A stretch of 60,668 nucleotides of DNA from CAZQKW01 sp964594075 (GTDB lineage: Bacteria; Desulfobacterota; WTBG01; CAIYCZ01): contig CAZQKW010000020.1 in assembly GCA_964594075.1 (NCBI GenBank), positions 1 through 60,668 on the forward strand, written 5' to 3'. Below, one piece after another: positions 52,408 through 60,665 of this stretch. Below the pieces are notes generated by a model. The model saw nothing but the letters and a program-made list of their open reading frames with translations, ran no database searches and was not told the DNA's origin. The stretch's first letter is position 1. Each line of letters starts with the position of its first letter. A program made the translations under genes and the position numbers.

Positions 52408-54489
52408 TTAAATCGTTTTGGCAATACCAGCTCTGAACAGTCCAAGCACCTTAGTTTTAAACGTTATCTTCCCATGTGCGACCTGTTCGGGCTCGATTGA
52501 CTCCCAGTCCTTTGTAATATGATTATAAATGTAAGCCTTAACCTGCACCTTTTTCCCCAAAGCCAGTAATCGACGGTAGGGGATTGTTATCGTGACGTCG
52601 CGGTTAAAAAAAGTCCTGTAGGGACCGAAATGGACAGCCGGCCCAATTGGCCGGACAGTTTTCATCTCCGGCGGATTTAGCTGCTGGGCAATAGTTATTT
52701 TGGTGTCTTCCCAAAGGCAGTCCATGGTCTCTGCCGGATCATTAATGGGAACCGCTGTTTCTCTGGTAAAACCTTCGGGCCGGTCTGGATATGGATCGGC
52801 AGGGATTTCTATTTTTGAACCAGAAATGGGAGTGAAAAGTTCAGCCCTTACTACGTCGCCCTCGCGTTTGGTTATTAGCTGAGAAACCATGCTCCCCAGC
52901 GCAACATCCTGTGGATAAAGGCCAAACCGTTCCAGCGTGCCTCTCAGCACTACAAAATATGCTATGGCAAATTCTTCCGGGAGATTGGAATAGGAAGGCG
53001 CCACCGTTATGGTCGCCACTTTATCTGGACTCTCGCAGTCAACAACTTTTCCTTCTGCGTCTTCGCAGTGGGTGTAGTCATATTTTTTCGCCAGTATATC
53101 CGCCTTGGGTGTTAAAGGAAGATTGTTTGTGAGCTTCATATTAAGTATGGTATCAAGATTGTCATAATTCCAGTGACACGGGGCAATAATTATTTTATCT
53201 ATGCCGTCTTCTTTCAATAATTCAATTGCATTGCGAATAGTTATAAAGACGCCACCGTTTTCAGATGGTTTATTAATGCCGTAAGAAAAAAAATTATCCT
53301 CCCTGAGATCACTTGCAACACCGGCCCTGGTAAATATAAGGTTATAACGGCTGCCAAAAGTTGTTTGCAGCGCTTTTTTTAAAGAAAGATAATTGAGATA
53401 CGCATTCTCGTGATAAACCTCTTTGCTCCAGGGATGCGCAGTGCCGAACGGTCCGGGCGTTTCACTTTTACCCCATGGCAATCCTCTGGTAACATAAATA
53501 ATACCGATAGTGCTGCCTGCAGGGTAGACCTCAATGAACGGCTTAAGATTGCGTAGGTTCATAGTATTAAATTCTGGAGTTCTGCCTACCTGACGGGTCT
53601 GCTCAATGTGCATACTGTCCAGCTTGCCGATCTCGCACAGCCGCTCCTTGATATAATTGCCAGTCATGAATTCGTTGGCGTAGCGGTTATGGTCGGTTGT
53701 CTCACGCGCCGGCAATAACTTGGTGAAGCCTTTACGAGCAAACTCCTCGGCAACGTCATCCATGCGTTTGGTGTAGCCGGGGATGGGGGTATAAAATCCA
53801 TAGCGAAGATCGATTCGGTCGCCAAAGGCTTCCCCCATAAGTTGTTCAAGATATTCATCCTGGGCAATCACTGCAGGATGCTGTTCATTCGGATCCGCTG
53901 CTTCAACCGGCACTCCCAGATTGCCGTAATAACGCGTATAAATTGCCGGCATAGATTCTTTAAAATCATGAATGCCATTCGGCCAGGGATTGTTAAAGGT
54001 TCCGATCTGGAACCAACCCTCCAGATAATCAGTGCCCTCTCTCGGGTCAACCGGATATTTCTGCGCGCCGGATTCAATAACATCTTTCAAGGGAGTGATG
54101 GGTATTCCGGTTGGAATATTTTCCGACTTGACCGGCGGAACATCAGGATTCGGGCTGACATACTGGCCATTTTCAAATTGGTAAACACCATAGGAGTCAT
54201 AAAAATTCTCTGCCCCCGGCTCATAGAATAGTATTGGCCATGGGATAAAGTTCTGGTGCGACAGATAGGGAAATTCCCCCACATGCCCGATTTTACACGG
54301 CTGCCCCTCATATTCAGTCTTGTCTCCTATCTGCGCAAGGTCAGGGCTTGCCCAGGCATAACCGAAATTATACCCGGCCGGCATACCCCAACCGGTAATC
54401 AAGACACCTATCTTCTCCGTCTCCTGCGCTTGAGCGATAAGGGGAAAAAGAACTATGCAGATAACTACTACCAAACCTTTTGCTCTCAT
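52408..54489 (-). CDS. Large secreted protein with possible chelatase-like (HemH/CbiK/CbiX-type) region
   Basis: The 693-residue protein has a signal peptide (1-22, ending IAQAQ) and no transmembrane segment after it. The opening GVLITGWGMPAGYN and the region with APCHWNYDNLDTILN (about 460) have the alternating hydrophobic strand pattern and conserved His expected of class II chelatases, but this is an impression, not an established match. The C-terminal 130 residues look like a beta-sandwich (RDVTITIPYRR). It is the last gene of the TetR-headed row. It could be a periplasmic tetrapyrrole-metal handling protein or an unrelated exported enzyme. Confidence 0.6.
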   Translation of the reverse strand: MRAKGLVVVICIVLFPLIAQAQETEKIGVLITGWGMPAGYNFGYAWASPDLAQIGDKTEYEGQPCKIGHVGEFPYLSHQNFIPWPILFYEPGAENFYDSYGVYQFENGQYVSPNPDVPPVKSENIPTGIPITPLKDVIESGAQKYPVDPREGTDYLEGWFQIGTFNNPWPNGIHDFKESMPAIYTRYYGNLGVPVEAADPNEQHPAVIAQDEYLEQLMGEAFGDRIDLRYGFYTPIPGYTKRMDDVAEEFARKGFTKLLPARETTDHNRYANEFMTGNYIKERLCEIGKLDSMHIEQTRQVGRTPEFNTMNLRNLKPFIEVYPAGSTIGIIYVTRGLPWGKSETPGPFGTAHPWSKEVYHENAYLNYLSLKKALQTTFGSRYNLIFTRAGVASDLREDNFFSYGINKPSENGGVFITIRNAIELLKEDGIDKIIIAPCHWNYDNLDTILNMKLTNNLPLTPKADILAKKYDYTHCEDAEGKVVDCESPDKVATITVAPSYSNLPEEFAIAYFVVLRGTLERFGLYPQDVALGSMVSQLITKREGDVVRAELFTPISGSKIEIPADPYPDRPEGFTRETAVPINDPAETMDCLWEDTKITIAQQLNPPEMKTVRPIGPAVHFGPYRTFFNRDVTITIPYRRLLALGKKVQVKAYIYNHITKDWESIEPEQVAHGKITFKTKVLGLFRAGIAKTI

Positions 54490-54639
54490 ACGTCCTCCGG
54501 TATTATAGGTTATTATTATAACTTCTAACTTCTATATTACATAGCTGATATTTAAAAACCTGAAAAGTGCTTTAAAATAAAGATTGTATTGAACGTCTGC
54601 CGCGTATTGGGGGAAAACAATGAAATATTTTTGATGTTG

Positions 54640-55869
54640 TTAGGCTTTCAAATTGTATGCCTCAAGGATGCGATATACATGCCGCGGCACAAGGATCGAG
54701 AGCAGGTGAGGATATGTAGCTTTGACAAAATAGTAATTTCGAATCAGATGGGTCTCAATGGCATATCGCACAAATTCAACACCCCGCGGGCCGGTATTAT
54801 AAAGATGTTCAGCCATCATGAAGCCTTTTTCTAATGGCATTGTGCCCGACATTTTCATTGCATCATCAACCTTGGTTTCCATAAACCGTTGGGCATATTG
54901 CGTTACAAAGGCTGTCCGGTCTCCTGCCGACTCTTCAGGGAATATTTCCATTTCGTCAGACACCAAGCGCCGCAACTGCTCTCCTTTCGCGGTTCTTACC
55001 AGCACCCACTGATACATCTTTTCTATGTTTAGCGGCGCTCCCGAATAGCCCACCGTAATATCTGTCAGGCTGTTCACGTAGTCAAAGCAGCAGCGGCAAC
55101 AGTGGGTGAGAAGTTCTGCACTTGATATTTCCGGAGGCAGACAGAAAAACGGCACGCGTTCTAATGTTCCGTCAACATGCCTAAGATGAACCGTAAAGTC
55201 CTGCATAAACTCATAATGTCTGACGGTCTCGTGGGAACGGGAAATTTTGCTCAGAATTAAGCGAAAGTTTTTCGGATGAACATTGTCTGTGCAGGGAATG
55301 CCGACCACATATAAATCTACATCTTTTATATAAGGATAACGGCGCTGAAACTCTCGCAGGTTCTGGACGTGACATGACGCGCCAATAACCAGTAATCGTT
55401 TTATGCGTTTCCGCAAGGCTTCTTCGAGCGCGCTAAGCGTTTGCGCCAAAACCGGCTTGCTGCCACCCCCTGCTAAAATCTCTTCTGTTGATTGGGCAAG
55501 GACGGGTACTGGCAAAAAATAATCCTTTTTACTGCGGTGCAGCGTTACCACTGCTTCAACCAGACCCGTTTCAAATGCCTTTTGTGCTATCCGGGTGATG
55601 ATGCCGGTAAACTGGCCTTGAGGGAGCGGGTTCTTCATGCGGGCTACAAACCGTTCTTTGCACATGCCAAAAAACAGTTCATCAGTATCGTCCTGACAGC
55701 GCTCCCGCCCGAATACTAACAATTCCTGTTTGCCGAGCCAGCCGATATTAAATACACAGCCTTGAACCACCTCTTGTGCAGACCAGTCTTTGACCATACA
55801 GAGGCCGCACAGACTGCAGAGTTTTTTATTATTAAAATCGTTAGCCACTTTTTCCTCAGCAGTTTTCAC
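54640..55869 (-). CDS. BciB/HCAR-clade FrhB-type flavoprotein (8-vinyl reductase or 7-hydroxymethyl-chlorophyll reductase relative)
   Basis: The 409-residue protein has an N-terminal CSLCGLC iron-sulfur motif and the FrhB_FdhB N and C domains. Beyond the general fold it shares motifs I recall from BciB and plant HCAR: DELFFG, FETGLVEAVV, KRLLVIGASC, GIPCTDNV, HYEFMQDFTVHLRHVDGT, CFDYVNSLTDITVGYSGAP and RNYYFVKATYP. BciB reduces the 8-vinyl group of divinyl chlorophyllides; HCAR reduces 7-hydroxymethyl chlorophyll a. Both use ferredoxin, FAD and [4Fe-4S]. The neighbour upstream is a NOL/NYC1-like SDR, the partner that acts just before HCAR in plants. The start is GTG without a clear ribosome binding site. 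Confidence 0.82.
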   Translation of the reverse strand: MKTAEEKVANDFNNKKLCSLCGLCMVKDWSAQEVVQGCVFNIGWLGKQELLVFGRERCQDDTDELFFGMCKERFVARMKNPLPQGQFTGIITRIAQKAFETGLVEAVVTLHRSKKDYFLPVPVLAQSTEEILAGGGSKPVLAQTLSALEEALRKRIKRLLVIGASCHVQNLREFQRRYPYIKDVDLYVVGIPCTDNVHPKNFRLILSKISRSHETVRHYEFMQDFTVHLRHVDGTLERVPFFCLPPEISSAELLTHCCRCCFDYVNSLTDITVGYSGAPLNIEKMYQWVLVRTAKGEQLRRLVSDEMEIFPEESAGDRTAFVTQYAQRFMETKVDDAMKMSGTMPLEKGFMMAEHLYNTGPRGVEFVRYAIETHLIRNYYFVKATYPHLLSILVPRHVYRILEAYNLKA

Positions 55870-55961
55870 TATGAATACCAGTGAGATTTATGTCGTTTCT
55901 TTGGCAATACTATGATTTTGGAGAGAACCCCGTGTCTTTAACACCCTCTCCCATGAATTAT

Positions 55962-56765
55962 TTACAAACCATATTTACTGAAAAAATCCCTGCTGCAGTA
56001 CTCATCAGAATTGAAACGTTCTTGAGCCTTTTCATCTGTGAGCCAGGCTATTTCAACGCCATGCTGATCATTCTTTAAGATATTTTCAACCAGAAAGGGC
56101 GTCACTGTTTCCACCGTATCGGCAAGACAGTTATACACCGCTTTCACCGTTTCCCGTTCCTCAGGGGACATCTTGCGCATATCATCAATCAGAAAATCGG
56201 TGATCACAATCCCGGGACTAATAAAACCGATCTGGACTGGACCACCTTCGGTTTCTTCAATTAAGGCCTCGGTAAAATATCGCACCGCACGTTTGGTCGT
56301 CCCATACACCAGCAGTCCCGGGCGCTTGCGGTCATCGCTGCCATGCCCCTTGACATTATAAATTTGCCCGTGCCGTTGCGCAATCATGCCCTGCAGCGCA
56401 ACTTTGGTGCCATAAATAAGGCCAGTGATGTTTGTGTTAATAACGGGAGCTATCTCAGCAGGATCCAAATCTCTGAACAGTTTTGTCGTATGGGTTACGC
56501 CGGCATTATTAATCCAGATATCTACTGAGCCAAATTTCTGTTGAGCTCGATCCCATAAAGCCTGCACCTGACTCAGAACGGTTACATCGCAGGGAAAACC
56601 CGCAACCTTTTCATGGCCGTAGAGGTCAGATAATTGCTGCACGGTTTTCTCAACGGCACCGATGCCCCTCCCGCTGACAACAACAGCACAACTCCGCTTC
56701 AAAAATTCTACCGCAAGCCCGCGTCCAATACCACGGGTACTGCCGGTTATGACGGCTACTTTCAT
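55962..56765 (-). CDS. Short-chain dehydrogenase, NOL/NYC1 (chlorophyll b reductase)-like
   Basis: The 267-residue classical SDR has TGSTRGIG (7-14) for NAD(P), NNAG (86-89) and the catalytic Ser143, Tyr154 and Lys158 (YGTTK). The stretch DIWINNAG, TNITG, IYNVKGHGSDD and SPGIVITDFL resembles plant and algal NOL/NYC1 proteins, which reduce the 7-formyl group of chlorophyll b. Many bacterial SDRs share parts of this pattern, so substrate is unproven. It lies 92 bp before the BciB/HCAR-like gene and has a GGAAG site before its ATG. Confidence 0.85.
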   Translation of the reverse strand: MKVAVITGSTRGIGRGLAVEFLKRSCAVVVSGRGIGAVEKTVQQLSDLYGHEKVAGFPCDVTVLSQVQALWDRAQQKFGSVDIWINNAGVTHTTKLFRDLDPAEIAPVINTNITGLIYGTKVALQGMIAQRHGQIYNVKGHGSDDRKRPGLLVYGTTKRAVRYFTEALIEETEGGPVQIGFISPGIVITDFLIDDMRKMSPEERETVKAVYNCLADTVETVTPFLVENILKNDQHGVEIAWLTDEKAQERFNSDEYCSRDFFSKYGL

Positions 56766-56819
56766 ATATGCTTCCTGCTCTTGCCTGTTACCTGTTACAA
56801 AAAAATCATAGCAGTTTGA

Positions 56820-57626
56820 TTAGCGCACCCAGCGCTGATATCTGCGCAACCCCTGATCGGTAAAATCATAGTTGGCAATAGTTGCCTGATCAATGTAAAT
56901 TTTAGAAATAACAAAGCCTGCCTTCTTGAGACTTTCTCGGAATTGTTTAAGCCGCAGTTCACGTTGCTCGGGGGTTGCCTCAGCAGGAATTCGCGCACCG
57001 CTCTCGTAAGGCAAAAATTCCATCAGTATTTTTTCAAATTCCGGGTTTTTTCCATCAATCAGCTCTGCGCGGCCTCTTATCTGTACGCAGCAGAAATCTG
57101 TAAAGCTTTCAAACTCACGATGCCAGTTAAGGCTCACTTTAGGGTTATTTTTGATATGTATCAGTTTTTCTGTTCCCTGCTCGTGAAATCCATATAACAC
57201 CTTCTGTTCTGGATTGAGGGTAAATTCAGCAGTTGTCGTAAGTGGCACATTGTTAAGGCAGGTGCCCAACACAAAGGTTTTTGTATCCAGCTTTTTGCCG
57301 CCAATAGTTTTTACTATTGCATCCCACACTTGCTCTTTCGGCATGACACCTTCGCCTGCCTTCTTGCCGGGGGATTCGCCGCTGAGCCACACCTGGGTCG
57401 CAGTCGTCTTTGCATCAAGCTTTATTTCATGGCAGTCATTGCAGGAATAGCCGGGTTCAACTTCGGGGTGATTGCTGTCAAGGGTTGCCTTGGTATCTAT
57501 ACTTTTTGCCTTGGTCGCTGTTTCCTGTTTCTTGTGCTCCTTGTTTTCTGCTGCTATCGCTCTACAATACCCCAGAATCCAGATGACCGTTATTACCCCA
57601 ATAAACCCTATGATTAATTTTTTCAT
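56820..57626 (-). CDS. Exported c-type-heme / pyridoxamine-phosphate-oxidase-like split-barrel protein
   Basis: The 268-residue protein has a signal peptide or anchor (about 3-26), a single c-type heme motif CNDCH (about 62-66), and a flavin-type split-barrel domain from about 95 to 268 (TFVLGTCLNNVPLTTTAEF, NNPKVSLNWHREF). The split barrel fold binds FMN, F420 or heme in different families, including the HugZ-type heme oxygenases. The combination with a c-heme suggests a periplasmic redox enzyme. AAGGAGCAGAGG precedes the ATG. It lies between the flavodoxin and the SDR. Confidence 0.82.
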   Translation of the reverse strand: MKKLIIGFIGVITVIWILGYCRAIAAENKEHKKQETATKAKSIDTKATLDSNHPEVEPGYSCNDCHEIKLDAKTTATQVWLSGESPGKKAGEGVMPKEQVWDAIVKTIGGKKLDTKTFVLGTCLNNVPLTTTAEFTLNPEQKVLYGFHEQGTEKLIHIKNNPKVSLNWHREFESFTDFCCVQIRGRAELIDGKNPEFEKILMEFLPYESGARIPAEATPEQRELRLKQFRESLKKAGFVISKIYIDQATIANYDFTDQGLRRYQRWVR

Positions 57627-57667
57627 CCTCTGCTCCTTTCAGCGTTAACATTTGGCATCATGAACTA

Positions 57668-58348
57668 TCACTGCAGCAATGCGCTTATTTCTAAAGCCCA
57701 TGCGCTGATTTTTTCTTCGTTGCGGAAATCGCCCTCTGGAAATTTAGCCAGCTTCATAAGAATATATTCCACAGGATATAGCTCCCGGTATAAAAACTCC
57801 CCGGAAAGGATGCCGCAGCTTATCGGCGCAATATCCGGCAGCTCGTCTAAAATGGGATCAATATAAAGCTCCTTTGCGTGCGCCCGCCGATCGGGCGTAT
57901 CGTTTTCATCTTTGAGATAGGTACAGGTAATGAAAACAGCAACTTTCATGTTGGCTAATACATCCTGGTTTTTATGCAGAAACTGGCGGGCACCGCGAAG
58001 CCATCCGCCAATATAAACAGGGCTTCCTACAATAACCGCATCATACGCTGAAATGTCCGTTACCGTGCGTGCGAGTTTGAGGTCCACTTGAAAGCCCTCC
58101 TGGCATAGAACATCAGCAATCTTTGCTGCGATGGAACTGGTTGCGCCATGCTTGGTCGCATACGCAATAAGAATCTTCTTCCCCCCTACATTAGTTTCGC
58201 CGCAGGAACGCTCTATAATGCCGGTCGGCGGATCAAGCACAGCGTGAGCGGTCAGCGGAAATATGCAGACCACTACTGCCAGTGCGACTATTGTTTGTAA
58301 CATGGTTCTCTTTCCATGGAGCCTGATTTCTCTTTTTTTCCTTTCCAT
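57668..58348 (-). CDS. Exported flavodoxin-domain protein, HemG (protoporphyrinogen oxidase)-like
   Basis: The 226-residue protein has a basic N-terminus and a hydrophobic signal ending LTAHA (about 43), then a flavodoxin domain with the FMN loop YATKHGATSS and VIVGSPVYIGGWLR. The C-terminal ISCGILSGEFLYRELYP and EYILMKLAKF resemble HemG rather than simple flavodoxins. HemG itself is cytoplasmic and membrane-bound, so an exported version is unusual. The ATG at 58348 has a perfect AAGGAGG site and follows the tetR stop by 28 bp. Confidence 0.85.
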   Translation of the reverse strand: MERKKREIRLHGKRTMLQTIVALAVVVCIFPLTAHAVLDPPTGIIERSCGETNVGGKKILIAYATKHGATSSIAAKIADVLCQEGFQVDLKLARTVTDISAYDAVIVGSPVYIGGWLRGARQFLHKNQDVLANMKVAVFITCTYLKDENDTPDRRAHAKELYIDPILDELPDIAPISCGILSGEFLYRELYPVEYILMKLAKFPEGDFRNEEKISAWALEISALLQ

Positions 58349-58376
58349 AAAGCCTCCTTTTCGAAATTGCAGGTAA

Positions 58377-58979
58377 TTACTGCTGGTTATCAACAATGCC
58401 ATTGAGAATGGTTTGTATATTGATGCGGTGTTGTTTTGTCACATCAAAATCAATAGCTACCGTAAAGTACGTTAAAAAAAATCCCATAGAAAGAAAATAA
58501 AGTGTGCGCGCCACACTTTGGGCATCAAGTTTTCTAAACGCTCCTGCAGCGACGCCCTCTTTCAGTATCCCGGCAAAAATTCTCACCCGGTTCTGGTAAA
58601 CCTGCGTCACTGCCTTCCGTATGTCCTGGTCGCGCGTGCTCAGGGTTATGAACTCCAGGCTGAACTTCAAAATGTCCAGATTCTTCTGAAAAATTTCTTC
58701 TGATTTTGCGGCAAATTCCCGGATGCGTTCTGCCGGGTCTGCAATGTCTTTTATATTAGCTTTAAGCTCTTCAAAATAGCGATTTACCCGACACTTAAAA
58801 AGGTCAATAAAAAGGTTCTTCTTGGATGCGAAATGGTGGTATACCCCGCCTTTGGAAATGCCTGCTCTGGCAGCTATATCGTCTATTGACGTTTCATAGT
58901 ATCCCTTTTTATTAAAGCAGTAGAGCGCTGCCTCAAATATTTCCTCTTTGCGAATTTCGGGATCCTTTTTTGCGGTCAT
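58377..58979 (-). CDS. TetR family transcriptional regulator
   Basis: The 200-residue protein has an N-terminal TetR helix-turn-helix (about 12-58, with TSIDDIAARAGISKGGVYHHF and ASKKNLFIDLF) and a helical ligand-binding domain of the TetR_C type. It heads the flavodoxin-to-chelatase-like row and is divergent from a second flavodoxin gene, so it probably controls both sides. The ligand is unknown. Confidence 0.93.
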   Translation of the reverse strand: MTAKKDPEIRKEEIFEAALYCFNKKGYYETSIDDIAARAGISKGGVYHHFASKKNLFIDLFKCRVNRYFEELKANIKDIADPAERIREFAAKSEEIFQKNLDILKFSLEFITLSTRDQDIRKAVTQVYQNRVRIFAGILKEGVAAGAFRKLDAQSVARTLYFLSMGFFLTYFTVAIDFDVTKQHRINIQTILNGIVDNQQ

Positions 58980-59008
58980 CTGTATTTCTTATCAAGACTA
59001 ATCAATCC

Positions 59009-59030
59009 ATACCGACTGGCAAGTAGGAAT
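59009..59030. promoter_or_regulatory. Candidate TetR operator
   Basis: A 22-bp imperfect palindrome, ATACCGACTGG followed by CAAGTAGGAAT, matches at 8 of 11 positions between half-sites. It lies in the divergent tetR/flavodoxin intergenic region, 30 bp upstream of tetR, and resembles ATACCGACTGGTCGGTAT-type TetR operators. Confidence 0.5.
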
Positions 59031-59208
59031 CTTATAAATAATTTGTTTACAATAAGCAAGGTTAAATTTATTGACAGTGAGCACACATCATTTAATAACC
59101 CTCTGGCAAAATGAGCCGTTTTCAGGTATTTATGTCTTACGCTCGTGAGCCCAAGAAAAACTCCGTTTAGACAATTCGTTGAAATAACCATTAATAAGGA
59201 GGATAGCC

Positions 59209-59655
59209 ATGAAGAAAGTATTAATAGCCTATATCAGCCGGACTGGTAAAACGCAACAAATGGCAGAATATATTGCCGAGGGGGTCAGAATGACCGGTAA
59301 TGTCGCTGAGGTAAAAAGGATTACCGACATCAAAAGTGAAAAGGATTTACAGGGATATGACGGCTATGTGTTCGGCTCTCCTACGTATCATCGCGCACTG
59401 CCGGGTATCATGGAAACGTTTCTCTTTCTGGCACAAAAAGCAGGGCTCGCCGGAAAGGTGGGGGGTGCGTTTGGTTCCTATACCCATAGCGGGGATGCGC
59501 CAAAGATAATTTTTGATACGATGGAGAACGTCTATAAAATGAACATGGTTGACTTGGGTTCTTTCAATCTCCTTGAACATCTGGTTGAAGGAATGGATGG
59601 AATGAGGGCATGTCAGGAGTACGGGAAAGCAATTGCGAAAAAACTGGGAGCATAA
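59209..59655 (+). CDS. Flavodoxin-domain protein
   Basis: The 148-residue cytoplasmic protein has the flavodoxin FMN phosphate loop SRTGKTQQMA near residue 10 and the GSPTYH loop near 57. The length is that of a flavodoxin. It should carry electrons to a redox partner in place of ferredoxin. A perfect AAGGAGG site precedes the ATG. It is divergent from tetR, with a candidate TetR operator between them. Confidence 0.93.
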   Translation: MKKVLIAYISRTGKTQQMAEYIAEGVRMTGNVAEVKRITDIKSEKDLQGYDGYVFGSPTYHRALPGIMETFLFLAQKAGLAGKVGGAFGSYTHSGDAPKIIFDTMENVYKMNMVDLGSFNLLEHLVEGMDGMRACQEYGKAIAKKLGA

Positions 59656-59724
59656 ATATTGCAATAAAATATAATGCAGAAGGTCAGTTATGACCTTTTA
59701 AAGACTGGGCCGTAATGTGACAAA

Positions 59725-60159
59725 TTGCGAGAAAATCTCTTTTTCAATGTGGCGGCCAATGAGGTATTACCAAAGATGGTAACATTGCCGTTTGATCAGA
59801 GCCTGAGCAGTACCGAATGCCGGATAATCGCACACTTGACGTCACCGAATAAGATACAAAACTTCCTGGATGAAATTGATTACAGCATTGAAGAAACTAA
59901 TCGTTGCCCTTTGTATGTTCTCCGGGATCGGATGGCTAATTGTTGTGACGGCGCAGTGTTTGCCGCTGCAATGCTGAGCAGGTTTGGATATCCACCGCTG
60001 ATTCTGGACATGCTGTCTAATGGCCGGGATGATGACCATGTATTGGCGCTCTATAAGGGTCAGAGCAAAGGGGGGCGATTTAAGAACTATGTACCGGGGC
60101 ATGAAGACATTAAAGAGATTGCTCGCAATCAAGGATTTCTTCATAGGCCCAACCTTTAA
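59725..60159 (+). pseudogene. Truncated transglutaminase-like hypothetical gene, fused by decay to a RAYT fragment
   Basis: This 144-codon frame opens only at a TTG with no ribosome binding site. The first 110 residues resemble a transglutaminase-like hypothetical protein (CCDGAVFAAAMLSRFGYPP, then DDDHVLALYK with a Cys...His pair). From about residue 115 the sequence changes character and ends IKEIARNQGFLHRPNL, which fits the C-terminal part of RAYT transposases (KEIPRxQRF...RPSL). The stop at 60157-60159 breaks that homology, which then continues in the same frame. The frame is therefore a chimera made by insertion and decay. Confidence 0.6.
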
Positions 60160-60327
60160 CGGCTATTTAGCGCGAGTAATGATAATCAAACAAGAAACCA
60201 GAAAATACCAGTAGCGATAGAGGTGTATGGATATAGTCAGAAAGACATTGAAGATTATTGGGCTACGCACTACTCATCGATAAGCAGAATTTTAAGAATC
60301 CAGACAATGGCAAAAAGCAAGACCTGA
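60160..60327 (+). pseudogene. C-terminal remnant of a RAYT (REP-associated Y1/IS200-like) transposase
   Basis: In the frame of the preceding stop codon the DNA reads RLFSAS, then VAIEVYGYSQKDIEDYWATH and YSSISRI before a stop at 60325-60327. This matches the conserved RAYT C-terminal helix-turn-helix (YGYSQKEIADYLGLHYSTISRI in intact members). The catalytic HUH domain is absent. It lies about 290 bp from the terminal palindrome, the kind of hairpin RAYT proteins act on. Confidence 0.75.
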
Positions 60328-60388
60328 CCCCGTTGCCTTGCTCAAATACTTTCCTTGACTCTTTTCTCTTTTTGGTGTTTTCTTTCAT
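60263..60388 (-). pseudogene. 5' fragment of an unidentified gene interrupted by the RAYT end
   Basis: A minus-strand ATG at 60388 has a perfect AAAGGAG site 8 nt upstream and begins MKENTKKRKESRKVFEQ. At about residue 18 (near 60337) it runs into the CAAGACCTGACCCC-type sequence at the RAYT edge, then continues 24 nonsense codons. The start of a real gene appears to have been cut off by the insertion; its identity cannot be told from 17 residues. Confidence 0.45.
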
Positions 60389-60615
60389 TGAAGTGGCTCC
60401 TTTCTTTGTGAAAACATTTACCCCTGTCCCATCGATTATGCCACGGAGGAGCCATTTCTGCAATTTTCAACTAAAAATAGTATATCCTCTCATAAATGCA
60501 AATAGGATTTGATAAATAACCTTCAAGGAGAACTAAGGAACTCGGACTCTAATGTAGTAAGAAGTATTGTTATTGTATAGCTAATTGAGAAATCATTAAT
60601 AGTGGCATCTGCAAT

Positions 60616-60665
60616 AAGTGAATTACCCCGCCTACAAGGCGGGGCATCAAAAATTTTAAAACATC
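60616..60665. repeat. REP-like palindromic repeat, right end of window
   Basis: The 19-nt palindrome at 60626-60644 and its flanks form a 50-bp unit that is the inverted copy of 6-55 (48/50 identical). It follows a RAYT remnant and a featureless A+T-rich stretch. Confidence 0.75.
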
